The notes under the pieces are model-generated. The model was not told where the DNA came from. It saw nothing but the letters and a program-made list of their open reading frames with translations, and ran no database searches. DNA of 47,446 nucleotides from Vitrella brassicaformis (Eukaryota; Sar; Vitrellaceae): NCBI GenBank assembly GCA_001179505.1, contig CDMY01000510.1, positions 238,703 to 286,148 on the forward strand, given 5' to 3'. The translations under genes were made by a program, and so were the position numbers. This document shows positions 1-11,800 of this stretch, piece after piece (the first letter of the stretch is position 1; each line of letters opens with the position of its first letter).

Positions 1-47
1 GAACACATGCCATGCATTGTCTGTGTCTCCCGTACCCTTTTGCGCAG

Positions 48-3000
48 TCATTCGCCGCGTGGGCGATTCAGACGTGCTCTGGGGACGAGACGGAGTGTCC
101 AGCAGAGGTGTACCTGCGGCAGTCGAAGATGTGGATCAGCAGGACATTCACCTGGCTGTATATCGGGACCTTCATGGCCGCGTTCTTCGTCCTCGTTTGG
201 ATGTGAGTGTCACTTACTGAGACATGCATGCACCTGACCAACACACACCAAACACGCCGCCCCTCATTTATTTCTTCCCTCTCGTCTGCATGCCAGGTAT
301 TTTTCCAAGTACTCAGACATCAAGCTGGGCCGCGATGACGAGGAGCCCGAGTTCAACTCGATCTCGTGGTTCACGATGCTCTTCTGCTGCGGAGTGGGAC
401 CTGGTCTCTTCTACTTTGGCGTTGCTGAGCCGATTTTGCATTACGAGCCTTGCAGAGGGGAGCCGTTCGCAGGTGCAGTGCGGTTCGATACTGTCACTGG
501 GGAGCACATAAAGGGGACGGGGGAGTGCCACGCAACGCGGTGGGCGGAGCTGCAGGACAACGAGCGGTTCCAGCAGTCGATGCTCATCACGTCCTTCCAC
601 TGGGGGGTGCACGGATACATGTACGTGCACTTGATATACCAAGCGCCATCCATGCGATCAGCAGCTGATCGTCTCTTTCTTTGCCTCTGCGCATCAGGAG
701 CTATGCGCTTGTGGGCATACTGATCGGCATACTCACTTACCGCTACAAGCTGCCATTTGCGACCAAGACAGCGTTCTACCCGCTGATTGGGGAGTGTGCC
801 TACGGGCCGGTGGGGGATATAGTCGACGTCGCCGCCATCCTCTGCACCGTGAGAGATGAAGACAGTGCAAGAGGCACACACACACACGGACGGTCCTGCG
901 TGTTTGTCAGATATTTGGAGTGTGCACGTCTCTCGGTCTGGGCGTCATGGCTCTGTCTCAAGGCATGCAGCGGTGAGAAGCACCCACTCACTCAGTGAGC
1001 CACGGAAGGGATGCGTGTGTGCACCGTCATCCCTTCTCTCTGTGTCGTGCCTGGCGTCCCGTTGTTCATGGATATGCTTGGTTGAATGAATGGCTGATGC
1101 GTTGCGTTGGTTACCGTAGCTATGACTGACTGACTGACTGCATGGTCGTCCGCTGCTGCCGTCCCTTCATGCGTTCAGGTACATCCCTGGCTACGTCAAC
1201 AACCTCACCAACAATTTGATTCTGCTGTGGGTCATCACTCTCCTGGCTCTCGCGTCCGTCGTCTCGGGTATGCAGGAGAGGGAAGAGATAGAGACATAAA
1301 TGGGGGTGAGTGAGTTGTGGGTTTCCTTTTGTGTGTGTGTGTGTGTGTTTGTGGGTATGTTCAGGGCTCAAGGCCGGCATCAAGTTCCTCTCTGAGCTGT
1401 GTTTTGTGCTGGGCAACTTCATCCTTATCGTCGTACTCTTCGCTGACGACACGTGGTATATATGATTGCGGCAGGGGAGGACCATTACGTCATGTGTCAT
1501 GCGTGTCATGTGTGTCATGTGTGTGCGCACTCATTTTTCCTCCCTCTCTGCTTAGGTACATTCTGAACATCTATGTGCAGAATCTCGGGCTGTATTTCCA
1601 GCAGCTCCTGGCCGTCGGCACACACACAGACGCATTCGTACAAGTAAGTAAATCCCAGAGCTCGAATGAAGCTAACTTTCTGATGTTGTCCTGTAACTCG
1701 TCAGCTGGGGTTGTCCAGCGACGGTGCTGGCGCCAATCCCACGTGGATGAACGACTGGACTCTGTTCTACTGGGGATGGTGGACGGCATTCGCTCCCTTT
1801 GTGGGCCTCTTCATCGCACGGATAAGCAGGGGCCGCACCATCAAGCAAGTCATAGCCGGTGAGGAAGTGAGTGAGTGACGCACACACACAGAGCCCCACC
1901 CACATGAGCCCACACCTGAGTGCTTCTCGTTCTTGGCACAGGTGCGATGGCTGCTCCCGTCGTCTACAGCTTCTTCTGGTTCTCCGTCTTTGGCGGGGCG
2001 GGCCTGCGGATGGAGAGGGAAGCCGCGCTGCAGGGAATCGACTGTACCACTCCAGTAAGTACGCCATCACACACAAAGGGGAAAGTCCATCGACATCCAT
2101 CCATCTCGCTCTCTCTGTGCTTCCACCCAGGTGGATGTCTCGTCCCTGGTGCGTCTGAGTTGTCGCAAGACGACCGACATGTGGTATGACGTGCTGGGCC
2201 ACTACGATGGCCTGGGCTACCTTTTGTGCGTGCTGTCGCTGGTGGCCCTGCTCATCTACTTCCTCACCACCAACGACAGCGGCTCCCTCATCATTGACTC
2301 ACTCGCAGACAACGGCAACATACACACCACCGTCCTGTGAGCACAGCACATCCACACACACAAACACACACATGTCTGTCTCGTGTGTGTTGGTATTTAT
2401 TGGCCGCTGCGTGTTTCATTCAGCACTCGAGTGTTCTGGGCGCTTACCGAGGGCGCGACAGCCACTGCCTTGCTGGTGGCCGGCGGCAAGGCAGCTCTGT
2501 CGGCGCTCCAGACGGGGGCCATTGTCACCGGCTGCATTTTTACCGTGGTGCTGGGCTACATGTGCGCCTCTCTACTGCGTGTCTGCCGTATCATCAAGGG
2601 AGACATCACACTGTACCCATGTAAGTAACCATAAGTGGACGAGAGCACCAGAAAGATGACAGACAAAACGAGTGACTGTCTCTGTGGTGGGTGCGGTTGG
2701 TTCTGTGTGTGTGCAGGGCAGCAGTGGCGGACGGGCCTGATGACTCTCTTCCACCGCCCCACTCTGTCGATGGCCCGCCGCTTCCTCATCTACCTGGTCC
2801 ACCCCCTGACCGCCTTGTCGCCAGTCAGCTTCCAGACCCAGCCCCTGCGCAGCAAAGCCATCCTCGCCCAAACCTTCTTCGCCGCCTGCTTCTACGGCTC
2901 CTTCCTCTGTCTCCTCATCGAGTATGGACTCACCCCGTACCACACCAACCTGCACGCCGTCGGCGGGGCCCTCGCACTGTGTGCCGCCATGATCGGCGCT

Positions 3001-3246
3001 TCCTGGCGGTGTGCCGTGCGGTCACTGCACGGCATCACGGGGGACCTTGTGTCTGACGTGTTTGCGATGGGTCTGTATCCGTGCGTGGCGATGCAGTTGG
3101 TGGACCAGATGAGAATGAAGGCCGTGATCAAGGCAGAAGATGATGACGATGGTGAGGGGGCGGGGGGGTGGGAGCATCGGGAATGCGGCAACGAGGACAG
3201 GGACAGTGAAGTGGAGAGCGATGCGGTAGAGGGCAGGGGGCACTAG
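48..3246 (+). CDS. BCCT-family (betaine/choline/carnitine-type) transporter, 5' partial
   Basis: Polytopic plasma-membrane symporter of the BCCT family, which usually imports quaternary-ammonium osmolytes; the substrate here is unknown. Twelve exons join in consistent phase: 48-202, 297-620, 698-848, 911-972, 1179-1267, 1365-1455, 1556-1643, 1705-1858, 1942-2054, 2131-2336, 2424-2620, 2717-3246, giving 719 codons plus stop. Position 48 follows an AG acceptor, so the N-terminus lies outside the window. Exon 2 carries the glycine-rich substrate-site motif [14 protein letters not shown]. Exon 8 carries the family signature [16 protein letters not shown] followed by a GRT loop. Many hydrophobic segments fit about 12 membrane helices. 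The C-terminus is acidic and hydrophilic. No frameshift is seen. Family assignment is firm; the transported substrate is not. Confidence 0.93.
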
Positions 3247-3847
3247 TGGCTGCGACGATAGACACAGACTGACAATATGTGTGCGCTGTGCGTTCCGTGT
3301 GTGGGAGGGATGGATGGGTATTTCTGGTGGGTGGTGCTATTTGTCAGAAAGATAGGTGCGTGTCTCTCTGATCTGATTTGTTGTTGATCTGATCTCATTT
3401 GTTGGGGCGGGCGGGCAGTGGGAGGGATTCAGTGTACTCACACTCAAACACGCAAAGAGAGAGCGATGTGAGGACACGAACACAGGCATATCTCGGTCGG
3501 CTGCGGTGTCTGGTCAGTGTGTGGACGCCATTTCTTCCTGTGTGTGGACTTTCACACTTAGCTGAGCCGTCAATCGCTGTATGGACGCCATTTGCGTCAA
3601 ATCATTGCAGTCGCACCCACCCACGTCAATCAAGTGCGTCCATCGATAGAGTTTGATAGATGAGCAGGTCTCTCAACCCACATGCATTTGAACAGACAAG
3701 CGGCGGTCAAAACACACGCACTAACGCCGCTGGCGCTGCGCCCGCAAGATATACTACAGCTACAAAGGCAGCCATCTGAGACAGAAGTGACCGATACGAC
3801 ATCAGAGCGATCGTATGTCCATGATTTCCTCACCGATTGCATGTGTT
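3247..3847. other. Intergenic region between convergent genes
   Basis: This holds the 3' flanks of the BCCT gene and of the convergent TLDc gene. I see TG-rich and CA-rich stretches and a short repeated phrase, TGGACGCCATTT, near 3522 and 3580. I found no coding exon or RNA gene. No canonical AATAAA signal is evident. Confidence 0.5.
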
Positions 3848-5155
3848 CTAGGGTATCAGGGCCCACACCTCCACTTCGGTGGGGCTGAAGTGTGCCACGC
3901 CTGCCAGAGTGCCGTAGACGCCGTCAGGTGAGTCGCTGCTCGTCGGGCCCCGAAAACCCCTCGGCAGACGCTCCTTCCTGACCAACATGCACGACGCGCT
4001 GGGGGCAACAGTCGTGCCAGGGTTCGCAAAGGCCAACCGCAGGTCTGCCACCTCCCACGCACCAATCCATACAGCTGATGCGCTGTGGTTCGTCACCTCC
4101 CGGCCCACCACCCCCACCCCCTGTGCCTTATCTGTTATGGGGGATTTCACAGGGCATGTCATACCCGCCGGTGATGCTGTAGAAGGACACGGGGCGGGGG
4201 ATGAATGCATGCTGGTTGGGGTCGTCGGGCTCTGCCAGTGGGCCGCCGATGGTGCAGCCAAAGAGGTGGCCGGGACCGCTACGGATGAGTATGAATGGCC
4301 GGGCGGCCCCACGGGTCTTGTCGAGGAATGCTGGGTACTTCTGGCCATCCCGTGACGACCTAGAAGAAGAGCACGCATACAGACGCCTTCCTTCCTATGT
4401 GTCCGTGCTTTCACTTGTAAAGCAGCTTCATTGATTTGAGGGCCATGAAGCCACCCAGCCACTCCCGAAGATAGCGATATTGGCCGCACAGCGAGGACAA
4501 ACGCAAGAACTGCACACACAGACCCACGATTGATTCACACACACGTGTGTGCTGTGTCTCGAGGTCGGATGCATGTGTACCTGTTTGCCGGGCTGGCACA
4601 GCTGGTCAGCCACCATCATGAGCTTCAAGCCCTTGCTCTGCAGCCAGCATACAGTACACGTATGCATTTTTGGACCCAATGACCGGATAACGCTGCAGGG
4701 TGGCGAAGATTCCGCAATGCCTGCTGCTTACCGATGGAATGTATCGGTCGTAGCGAAATGCTATTAGCTCGAGGTTGTAGCGGACCCCAGCCATCACCTG
4801 CTCGATGATCTCCTTGACCTCTTTGATCTCGTCATCGAACTCCACTCGCACGTCAATCGACACCTCTTCGACCAAATACCGACGCTGCTCCTGACAGTCA
4901 CACAGAGCCAACCAGCGATGAGCCAGGCATCATTCGCCCTTCTACGAAGCTATCTCTTACCTGCACTTGCTGTGCGAGTGCCTGGCGGGCAGCAATCTCA
5001 CGCTCCAGAAGAGAAAGGAGGGGATCCTCCCTCTCAGCAGACATCTGCACACGCGTGTGCACACAGATCTGCACTGTCTGCGAGGTAGCTTGTGGATGGC
5101 TCATGTGTTCACCTGTGCCCTTTGCGCCAACGCCGCCGGCAGCTATGCCACGCAT
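3848..5155 (-). CDS. TLDc-domain protein with N-terminal coiled-coil-like region
   Basis: TLDc domains occur in the OXR1/TBC1D24/NCOA7 group, linked to oxidative-stress protection and V-ATPase regulation. Six exons in order of transcription: 5155-4961, 4890-4732, 4637-4581, 4509-4415, 4359-4191, 4120-3848, for 315 residues. Exon 1 is Glu/Gln-rich and helical (LLSLLEREIAARQALAQQVQ). The TLDc core crosses exons 4 and 5 as LLYKSSRDGQKYPAF, then RPFILIRSG and LFGCTIGG. The domain ends at the usual EVWALIP, just before the stop. The exon 5/6 junction is the weak point. The phase-0 intron 4190-4121 keeps the frame but removes a stretch (VSFYSITGGYDM) that looks like TLDc sequence; a 19-nt intron is the only in-frame alternative I found. 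The start codon is the first in-frame ATG of exon 1, and a later Met is possible. Confidence 0.75.
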
Positions 5156-5284
5156 CTCCTCAACATGCACAAATATCCAGCCCCCGCCGGTGGCTTGGGC
5201 CTTCTCTCTATGTTGGTGAGGGCGGCTCTATAAACTCCGTCCCCTGGTTGACATTCGAATGTAAACGGAAGTCGAAGAGCAGGA
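5156..5284. promoter_or_regulatory. Short divergent intergenic (shared promoter) region
   Basis: Only 129 nt separate the TLDc gene start (-) from the GH16 start (+), so both promoters and 5' leaders must lie here or inside the flanking genes. A TCTATAAACTCC stretch near 5228 resembles a TATA-like element on the GH16 strand, about 55 nt before its ATG. That is weak evidence. Confidence 0.35.
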
Positions 5285-6823
5285 ATGGCCGCCATTGCCT
5301 GTGCATTGCTGGTTCTGTGCGTTGCACATTCGGTGGTGTGCATCACCCCGAAAAAGGCCGACTCGAGCGGCTCTCTTCAGACCCAGCTCGATGAAGGCTA
5401 TGGACGGCGGGAGCAGCAGCCCGTGGGCGGACTGCGGCAAGGCCAGCACAAGATCCGAGGCGCGGCCGGCACCTTGCAACACAGAAATATCACCCGCAGA
5501 TCCTTCTTTGCACAACCCATGATCGTGACGGAAAGCCAAGGCGTCTTGTCCCTCCCTGATGCAACCGACCATTCTGAAGGCTTCATCGGTGCCTTTGACC
5601 GCCCGCCGCCTCCTCGCGCAGAAGCAGCCGCAGCACTCATCACCCCGCTCAATCGCACCCACGACGGCAGGCATCAAGATGAGGGCCTGACGGCCGTCAT
5701 CGAACAGGGCGGTGCATCGAGGTCAAGGCAGTTTCGCATGGCGGTTCGGTCGGGAGGCATCTTATCGCCAGGCGATGGGCTTAAAGACGACGGGCAGGGG
5801 CACCACGTGCGGTGGGTGCCCAATGCGATGCTACCTAATTCGCCGCCCTTCCTCTTGACGGCAAGGCCGCCGACAGCTGTGCGGCTCCCTTCTCACTTTA
5901 GGCCAGCCTTGTACGACCAGTTTGACCGGGATTCCCTGAACCTTAACAAGTTCATGTACCGGCAGCCAGGACAGCTGTGCGGCCGCAACTCGTACTGCGA
6001 CCCCAGTTACGTCACTCAGGAGAACGGCAAGCTGGTCATCAAGCTGCGCTACCTCGAGACGCCTTTGCCGTACACCAAGTCCAAGTACACGACAAAGGCA
6101 GATGGCTCGCGTGTAAAGGTGCAACAGACGTGCTATGCCTGGTTCTCGGGCGGAGGCATCATCACAAGACAACGATACACGTAAGCGAATCGCCAGTCAG
6201 TCGGAAAGAGACGACTCTCTGAGGTCCGTCTGTCTGTGTCTCTGGTGTGCTGCAGGTACGGTTACTTCGAGACACGTGTCAAGATGACCAAGACGCCTGG
6301 ATGGCACGAGGCCTTCTGGACGTCATACTCAGACGGAGGCAACAACCTGCACCCGATGACATACGGAGCCCGGAGCGAGCTCGACGTCTTTGAGCACTTC
6401 GGCTCTTTCGGCCCCTCCGAGTTCTACTACGGCGTCTACAGATGGACGGGGGGCGGAGGCGGCGTGCCCCTGAGACTCGAGCGGCTCACCGGCAGCAGAT
6501 GGCAGCCCGGCCAACAAATCGAACTGACCAAAAAATACCACAAATTCTCCCTCTTGTTCGACAGAGAGCGGGCGGCCTGGTACCTCGACGGCAGCCTCAT
6601 CCACGAGGTGAGGGCCAAGAAGGACCCAAGTGCGCCGGATGGGCCGTACGAGAAGATCCCCAAGAACCTGTTTCACGTGTGGCTGTCGACCATTACCAAC
6701 TACCGGACGGAGGGGGACACCACCAGCCCGCCTGACTGTTACTACGGCAGCAAGGAGGGCAAGGTGGTCAGTGGGGAGGGAGACGTGTTCTTCGACTACA
6801 TCACCATATACACCATTGACTGA
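5285..6823 (+). CDS. Secreted glycoside hydrolase family 16 protein
   Basis: GH16 enzymes cleave or transfer beta-1,3/1,4-glucans, galactans and related polymers with retention of configuration. Two exons, 5285-6180 and 6256-6823, join inside a Thr codon to give 487 residues. The N-terminus (MAAIACALLVLCVAHSVVC) is a clear signal peptide, so the protein enters the secretory pathway. Residues 20-190 are low in recognisable features. The catalytic domain begins near residue 200. The diagnostic beta-bulge ExDxxE motif, ELDVFE, gives nucleophile E340, D342 and acid/base E345, preceded by WHEAFWTSYSDGG. The end, VFFDYITIYTID, is the usual last strand of the fold. The substrate could be laminarin-like storage or wall glucan, but sequence alone does not settle it. 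Confidence 0.92.
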
Positions 6824-7563
6824 CTGACGGACTGAGAAAGGATCGGTTGATAGGCTGAGAGAGTGTAAGGAAGGTGGCACGTAGGCAGGTATCTATCTGA
6901 TAGACAGACATGGGCCCTTCTGTTTTAGTGAGTGTGTGTGTGTGTGTTCGTGGTTGATGTGGCCGCCTCGTGTGTCGTCGAGTGAGTGTGGTTGGTTGAT
7001 GTTTTTAAATTTGTCAGTCACTTTCTGGGATGATGATGATGAAAGGCGTGCCTATCCCAGCGTGCCCGTGTATGCCGCATGGATGGATGGGACCGAAGTT
7101 TTTGAAGGCCATTCCATACATGGCAAGTTGATCCGCAATCCATCCATCCAATGGCATCCATCCATCCATCCAATGGCATCCATCCATCCATCCCGTGCTC
7201 ACTCACTCAGACAGACATCTGATCTGTGCAACCATGCCCAGCCCAACCATCGTCAACGCACACACAGTTCACACCAACGTATAGCCGCCCAATCACAGCC
7301 GTCCGTCCGTCCGTATGTACAACACACAATCGGCACGGAAAAGCACCGCACACACAGCCGCTCTGGGCGGCGTATCCATATCCATGTGTGCGTATGAGCG
7401 TTCACACAGTGAGTGACAGAGAGGCAGGCAGGGCGCGTGTGTGGTGTGTGCCGGTAATATAGGTCGGCACCTCTCTGTCCCTGTCTGTCTGTTCTGCCTG
7501 CCAATACACTCTGTGTATGCAGTGCTCTCGTGCACTCCACTCCAACCCACCCCGCCACCCAAT
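6824..7563. other. Intergenic region with ATGG/CATC tetranucleotide repeats
   Basis: This lies between the convergent GH16 and 7564-8837 genes. It contains imperfect CATC runs near 7139-7191 and the opposite ATGG run near 7078-7090, which could pair into a long weak stem. TG and CA dinucleotide runs are frequent. I see no coding exon. Confidence 0.5.
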
Positions 7564-8837
7564 CTACACACACCAGCACCCGCCGCCCAGCCCCTCAGCA
7601 CGCCATGGCCATGTCGGTGTCAGCAGTGCTGCCATCAGCTCGCCGTACACTGAAGACACACACACACGTATAGGTATCTTCCGTATGCCCACCATCTGTG
7701 TGTGTGTGTGTGTGTGCGTACCTTCTTCAGCCCACTCCTTGTGGCAGAGGACATTCTCCATGACGACCGCCTTGAAGGCCCACGCAAACAGGGTGTTGAC
7801 ATTCTTGGCCAACTCCGCCTTCGCCCCTCTCCCCCGCGCCCCCTCCCCCGTCATGTGTCTCCTGGAGGAGCTGCTCCCGCAGCTGGCCCATCTGCCGCTT
7901 GGGTCGGCTCCCATCGGACAGCTCACTTATCCATCCGCTCGTTACCTGCAGCTGCTCATCCACCCCCATAACCGATGCCAGTCCGCCTGCCATCCGACGA
8001 AGGGCGGCTCGTGAGGGTCAGTGGCCTGGGTCTGAATGCAGCCAGCGGCCCGCAGAATGGCCTGGCGCTTCGTCTTCCTTTCAGCGTCGCGCTTGGCCTT
8101 GTCTTTCTGTGCCTTCTCCGCCGCTTCCATCCTCCTCGCCTCCTCGTTCTTGGCCGCGATGGCCTCGTCACGGGTGGCGTAGGTGGCGACCTTGATCTGG
8201 CGGCCTTCGTAGGTCATGGAGTAGACGGAGGGGCGTCGGGCAGCCGCTGCTGGTGCTCGTGCCGGGCGGATGCTGGGGGGGAGGGGGGGATGGCCAGGGC
8301 CTGAAAGAACAGCACGACGAGAGAGAGAGAGAGAGAGAGGGAGAGAAAGCATCTCTGCACTGCCTGCCTCTTTTCCTTGGCTGGCTTCCAAGTGAACGCA
8401 GCCCACCCACCCGTCGCACTCACCTCTGTGCTGCCATGAGCGATGCTGGTGGGTGTGGTGCGCGGCGTGGGCGGCGGAATGCATCGCCACGCCTTCAGGG
8501 GATTGTGCAGCTGAGCTGCTGCCACCTACAGTGCAGTCAAAACAACAAGGGTACGTAGATTCCCCATTGAACGAATGCACATTTGAATCATGCATGCTTC
8601 CCCATCCGTCCCACCGCACTTACGTCCTGTGGTGGTGCCGCTGCTGTGCGCTGCCCGCGGGCGCATGTCCTGATGCGTCGCACCCTCCCGGCGCTTGAGC
8701 ATCATTATCAATGACTCTGCATGCGTCGCTGGCGGTTGCGGCTGCCACACGCCGATCCGACACACTCTCTGCGCGGAAATCGCCTTTTGCAGCCTCCTCA
8801 AAATTGCGAGCCTGAGTGTGTAGTTAGTAGCTCGCAT
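7564..8837 (-). CDS. Unrecognised basic, helix-rich protein
   Basis: Proposed exons on the minus strand: 8837-8624, 8525-8424, 8300-7946, then sequence down to 7722, and 7649-7564. The first two junctions agree in phase (both phase 1). Exon 3 holds the only domain-like part: a short beta segment, YEGRQIKVATYATRDEAIAA, running into a long Lys/Arg/Ala/Glu helix. It recalls the second half of an AP2-type DNA-binding domain, but the first strands are missing, so I do not assign that family. Near 7850 the frame of a Gln/Leu helix (QMGQLREQLLQE) and that of the next conserved-looking segment (AELAKNVNTLFAWAFKAVV) differ, across a G-rich stretch. That may be a frameshift or an unrecognised junction. 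The start ATG is only 28 nt from the divergent neighbour's ATG. Confidence 0.5.
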
Positions 8838-8865
8838 CTGAAGAAGGGGGAAGAGATCTGGGAAA

Positions 8866-11800
8866 ATGGCGGCCTTTCATTGTCTGTCCCTTGCTGTAGC
8901 AGTGCTGCTGGATCATCTCGTCCTTGGCCGAGCTCAAACGACTCCAACATCTTCGCCCCTCCATCTGCCATCCGATGGACTCATGCCGCGGCCGCAGATG
9001 GCCCAGATGAGTATGCCGCAGCTGCCGAACGAGACGACAAAGCTGCCAGATGACCACAATCATCATGAAAACCTTCCATCTTCAAGTCGGCCGCAGAGGG
9101 CCCCGCAACACGAGAAGGGACGGCTGAATGTGTTTATTCCATGGGTGGAGGGCGGCAGGCGCCTTCCGCAGATGTTCTTCAGCACGCTCGAGTCGGTCCT
9201 GTGGCACCATCCGTCTGCCAGTGTGAGGGTGCTGACGACTGGGAGTGAGGGTGGTCACTTAGATGGTGCATTGGAGGCCTACGTGCGCCATGGGTATTCG
9301 GTGGAGTGGCTGGGCGTTGATGCGGTCTGGTGGGATCTGCCCATTGAGGCGATGCGTGTGTTGGCCGCGTGGCTGGAGAGGGGGCAGAGGGACCTGGCCA
9401 CCGGACTGATGTGCTTCATCATGCAGCTGCGACTCGGGGGTACATGTCAACGACAGGCACACGTGGCTGGTTGGCATGGCTGTCTTTCTGTGCTCGTTGG
9501 TGTGTGGCTTGCAGGTGTGTGTCTGCCACCTCATGGTGTGCTTCTGAATGCACTTGACGCCTTCCTCCCCTCCACTCTGTTCGACGGCTCTCTCGGGAGC
9601 AACTCCGGCGACGAGAGGTCGGTGACAGTGGTGTTTGAGATAGCTGACAGGCGGCCAGCCGTTTACTCGATCGCCACCGATGGCCTTAAAGCTGCTCACT
9701 CACAACGGGTGGGCCAAGCACGGGTCTCAATTCTGCGCAAATGGTGGTGTGTGTGTTTGTGCATTGCAGCCGTTCACGTGTCGGCATGAGAGCACCCGAC
9801 TGTGTGTGTCGGACTGCCCGTCTTTCATACCTGCCAACTCCACATTCGGCAAACAGGTGTGTTAGTGGAGGGTGGCGGCATGATTAGGCAGGCAACAAAC
9901 ACACACCACATCTGTGTGGTGCGTGGCTCTTGTCGTGTCAGGTGCTGGACCTGATTGTGTCCCACAGCGAGATGGCGTCGACAGTCGTGGACTCTCAGTA
10001 CATATCATTCTTTGGTAAATAGAACGAACGAACCAACAAGAGAGCGAGAAGCGGTCACAGCTGTTCCATGACCTGTCTTGACCTCTCAGATTTGATCCAC
10101 ACGGTGGCGTACGACGCCTATCTGCAGACGAGGCGACGCACGGGCGACGGCGGCCTCAATGGCGAGCTGGTGGTCGGCATGCCGCCGTCCGTTATCATGG
10201 AAGACATATTCCCGGACTTCCATGGCTTCGAGGTCGGTCAGTCACACATCAAAGAATAACCCGAGCAGCCCAAAATGGTGTCCTGGGCCTGTGGGGTGGG
10301 TGCAGCGGTCCATGCGGGCCACCTTCTTCAGCCAGTCCTTCCACAGCCAGCTGTACCGTGCCCGCGAGACCTACGAAGCCTCCGACTGGGCCCTCGCCAC
10401 GACCGCCAAGCTATGGCTGCCCCTCCCCCCTCACCTCACCCGCACCCCAATGCCGCGATCGGTCATCGACCTGGCCCTCACACACTTCCAGCTGGGCCAC
10501 GCGCCACACCCCTATGGCACCATGAGGGGGCTTGCTGACGGCGAGGGAGACGAAGGGCCGGGCTACCGGCTGGTGACGCACATGCGGCCCTTTCTGCCGT
10601 TCTTTCGGTCGCCAGCGTACAAGACGGAGCACTACAGCAGCTGGCTGCCGGGCGTCTTGGGCGGGGCGAGGGACTTCCGTGCTGTGCGCGTCACGCAGAA
10701 GGCCTCGGCCCGTGATGAAGAGGGCGGCACTTTCCGAGTACAGGTGAAATGACTGAATCCGAGCCAGACAGATATGTTGCCTGCGTTGCCTTATGTGTGT
10801 GTCATGGTGCGTTTGTGTTTGGTCAGATTCGCTCCTGTGTGCCACTTAGAATGGGCTGCCGCGCCTCTCAGTCACCATTTGCCGAGTCGGCCACCAGTGA
10901 AGACGGGCCGTCGATGCGAGTGCGAGTGGGGTGGCATGCTGCCGAACAGAAGGAGTGCGAGAGGGGTCTGCAGCAGCCACTTGGTGGTCGAGCTGCCGGC
11001 GGTCGCGAGGACATCCTCTCCCGCCCGTCTGTGTGCCCCCATCTAGTCTTCGACCTTGAAGGCACCGAGGCGTCCACCAATGGGGCCATGAGCATGCTAT
11101 ACTTCACACCTGTGGGCCGGCCATCTCCCCCCTCACCGCCGAACAACCAGCCACCCCACTGCATCAACACCACCCTGTCAGGCGACACCGTCAAGCGCGA
11201 CCCTTGTCCAGTCACCGTCGTCACTGAGGTGCCGGCGCAGCCATCGCTATCTCTCACTGATGTGGCCGATGGCCGCCTGGCGGCCAAGGGCAATGGGACC
11301 GTCTTGGCTGGCGACGACGGGCTGCTGCAATGCGAGATCGACTGGACGTGTATGCGTGTGGGCGTCAACCCCGCCATATTTGGGTGGGTCAATGTGACCC
11401 TGGCTCTTCTGACGCGAGGAAAGGGAGGGAAGGCGCCTGTGGTGTGGCGAGGGATGAGCCGTGTGCTGCTGGTGGATGTCGAGGACGTTGTGACGGTGGT
11501 GGCGCACTCAGGAGGTCGCTGCTGGATACTCGACAGGTACTGTACGTGCGTCGGATTGCGTGTCTCTTGTGTTCGTTCGTTCATTCGTTCATGTCACCCT
11601 GTGGTCTGTGTGTGCAGGATGGCTCGATCCATCCGTCTGCTGTATCCTCGTATGCCGATTGTGGTCACTTGTGAGAGAGAAGGAGACCTGCAGCAGGCCC
11701 AGGCAGATGATGGTCCTGAAGGTGGTCTGATAACGAAGTCGGCCCACAGCAGCATCCCCAACATGACGGTGCTGTCGGTGCCCTTCGACTACGGCCTCGC

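Noticed and set aside
1120-1530. Minus-strand frame rich in His/Thr
   Set aside because: It is antisense to BCCT exons and introns; its HTHTHT stretch is only the TG run read backwards.
7942-8619. AP2/ERF transcription-factor domain
   Set aside because: Only the last strand and helix are reminiscent; the conserved Trp/Arg residues of the first two strands are absent.
9440-9514. Reading the glycosyltransferase frame straight through 9440-9514 as coding
   Set aside because: The 75-nt segment is a multiple of three and open, but it has GT...AG ends and a TG-rich acceptor, and removing it restores a plausible GG motif.
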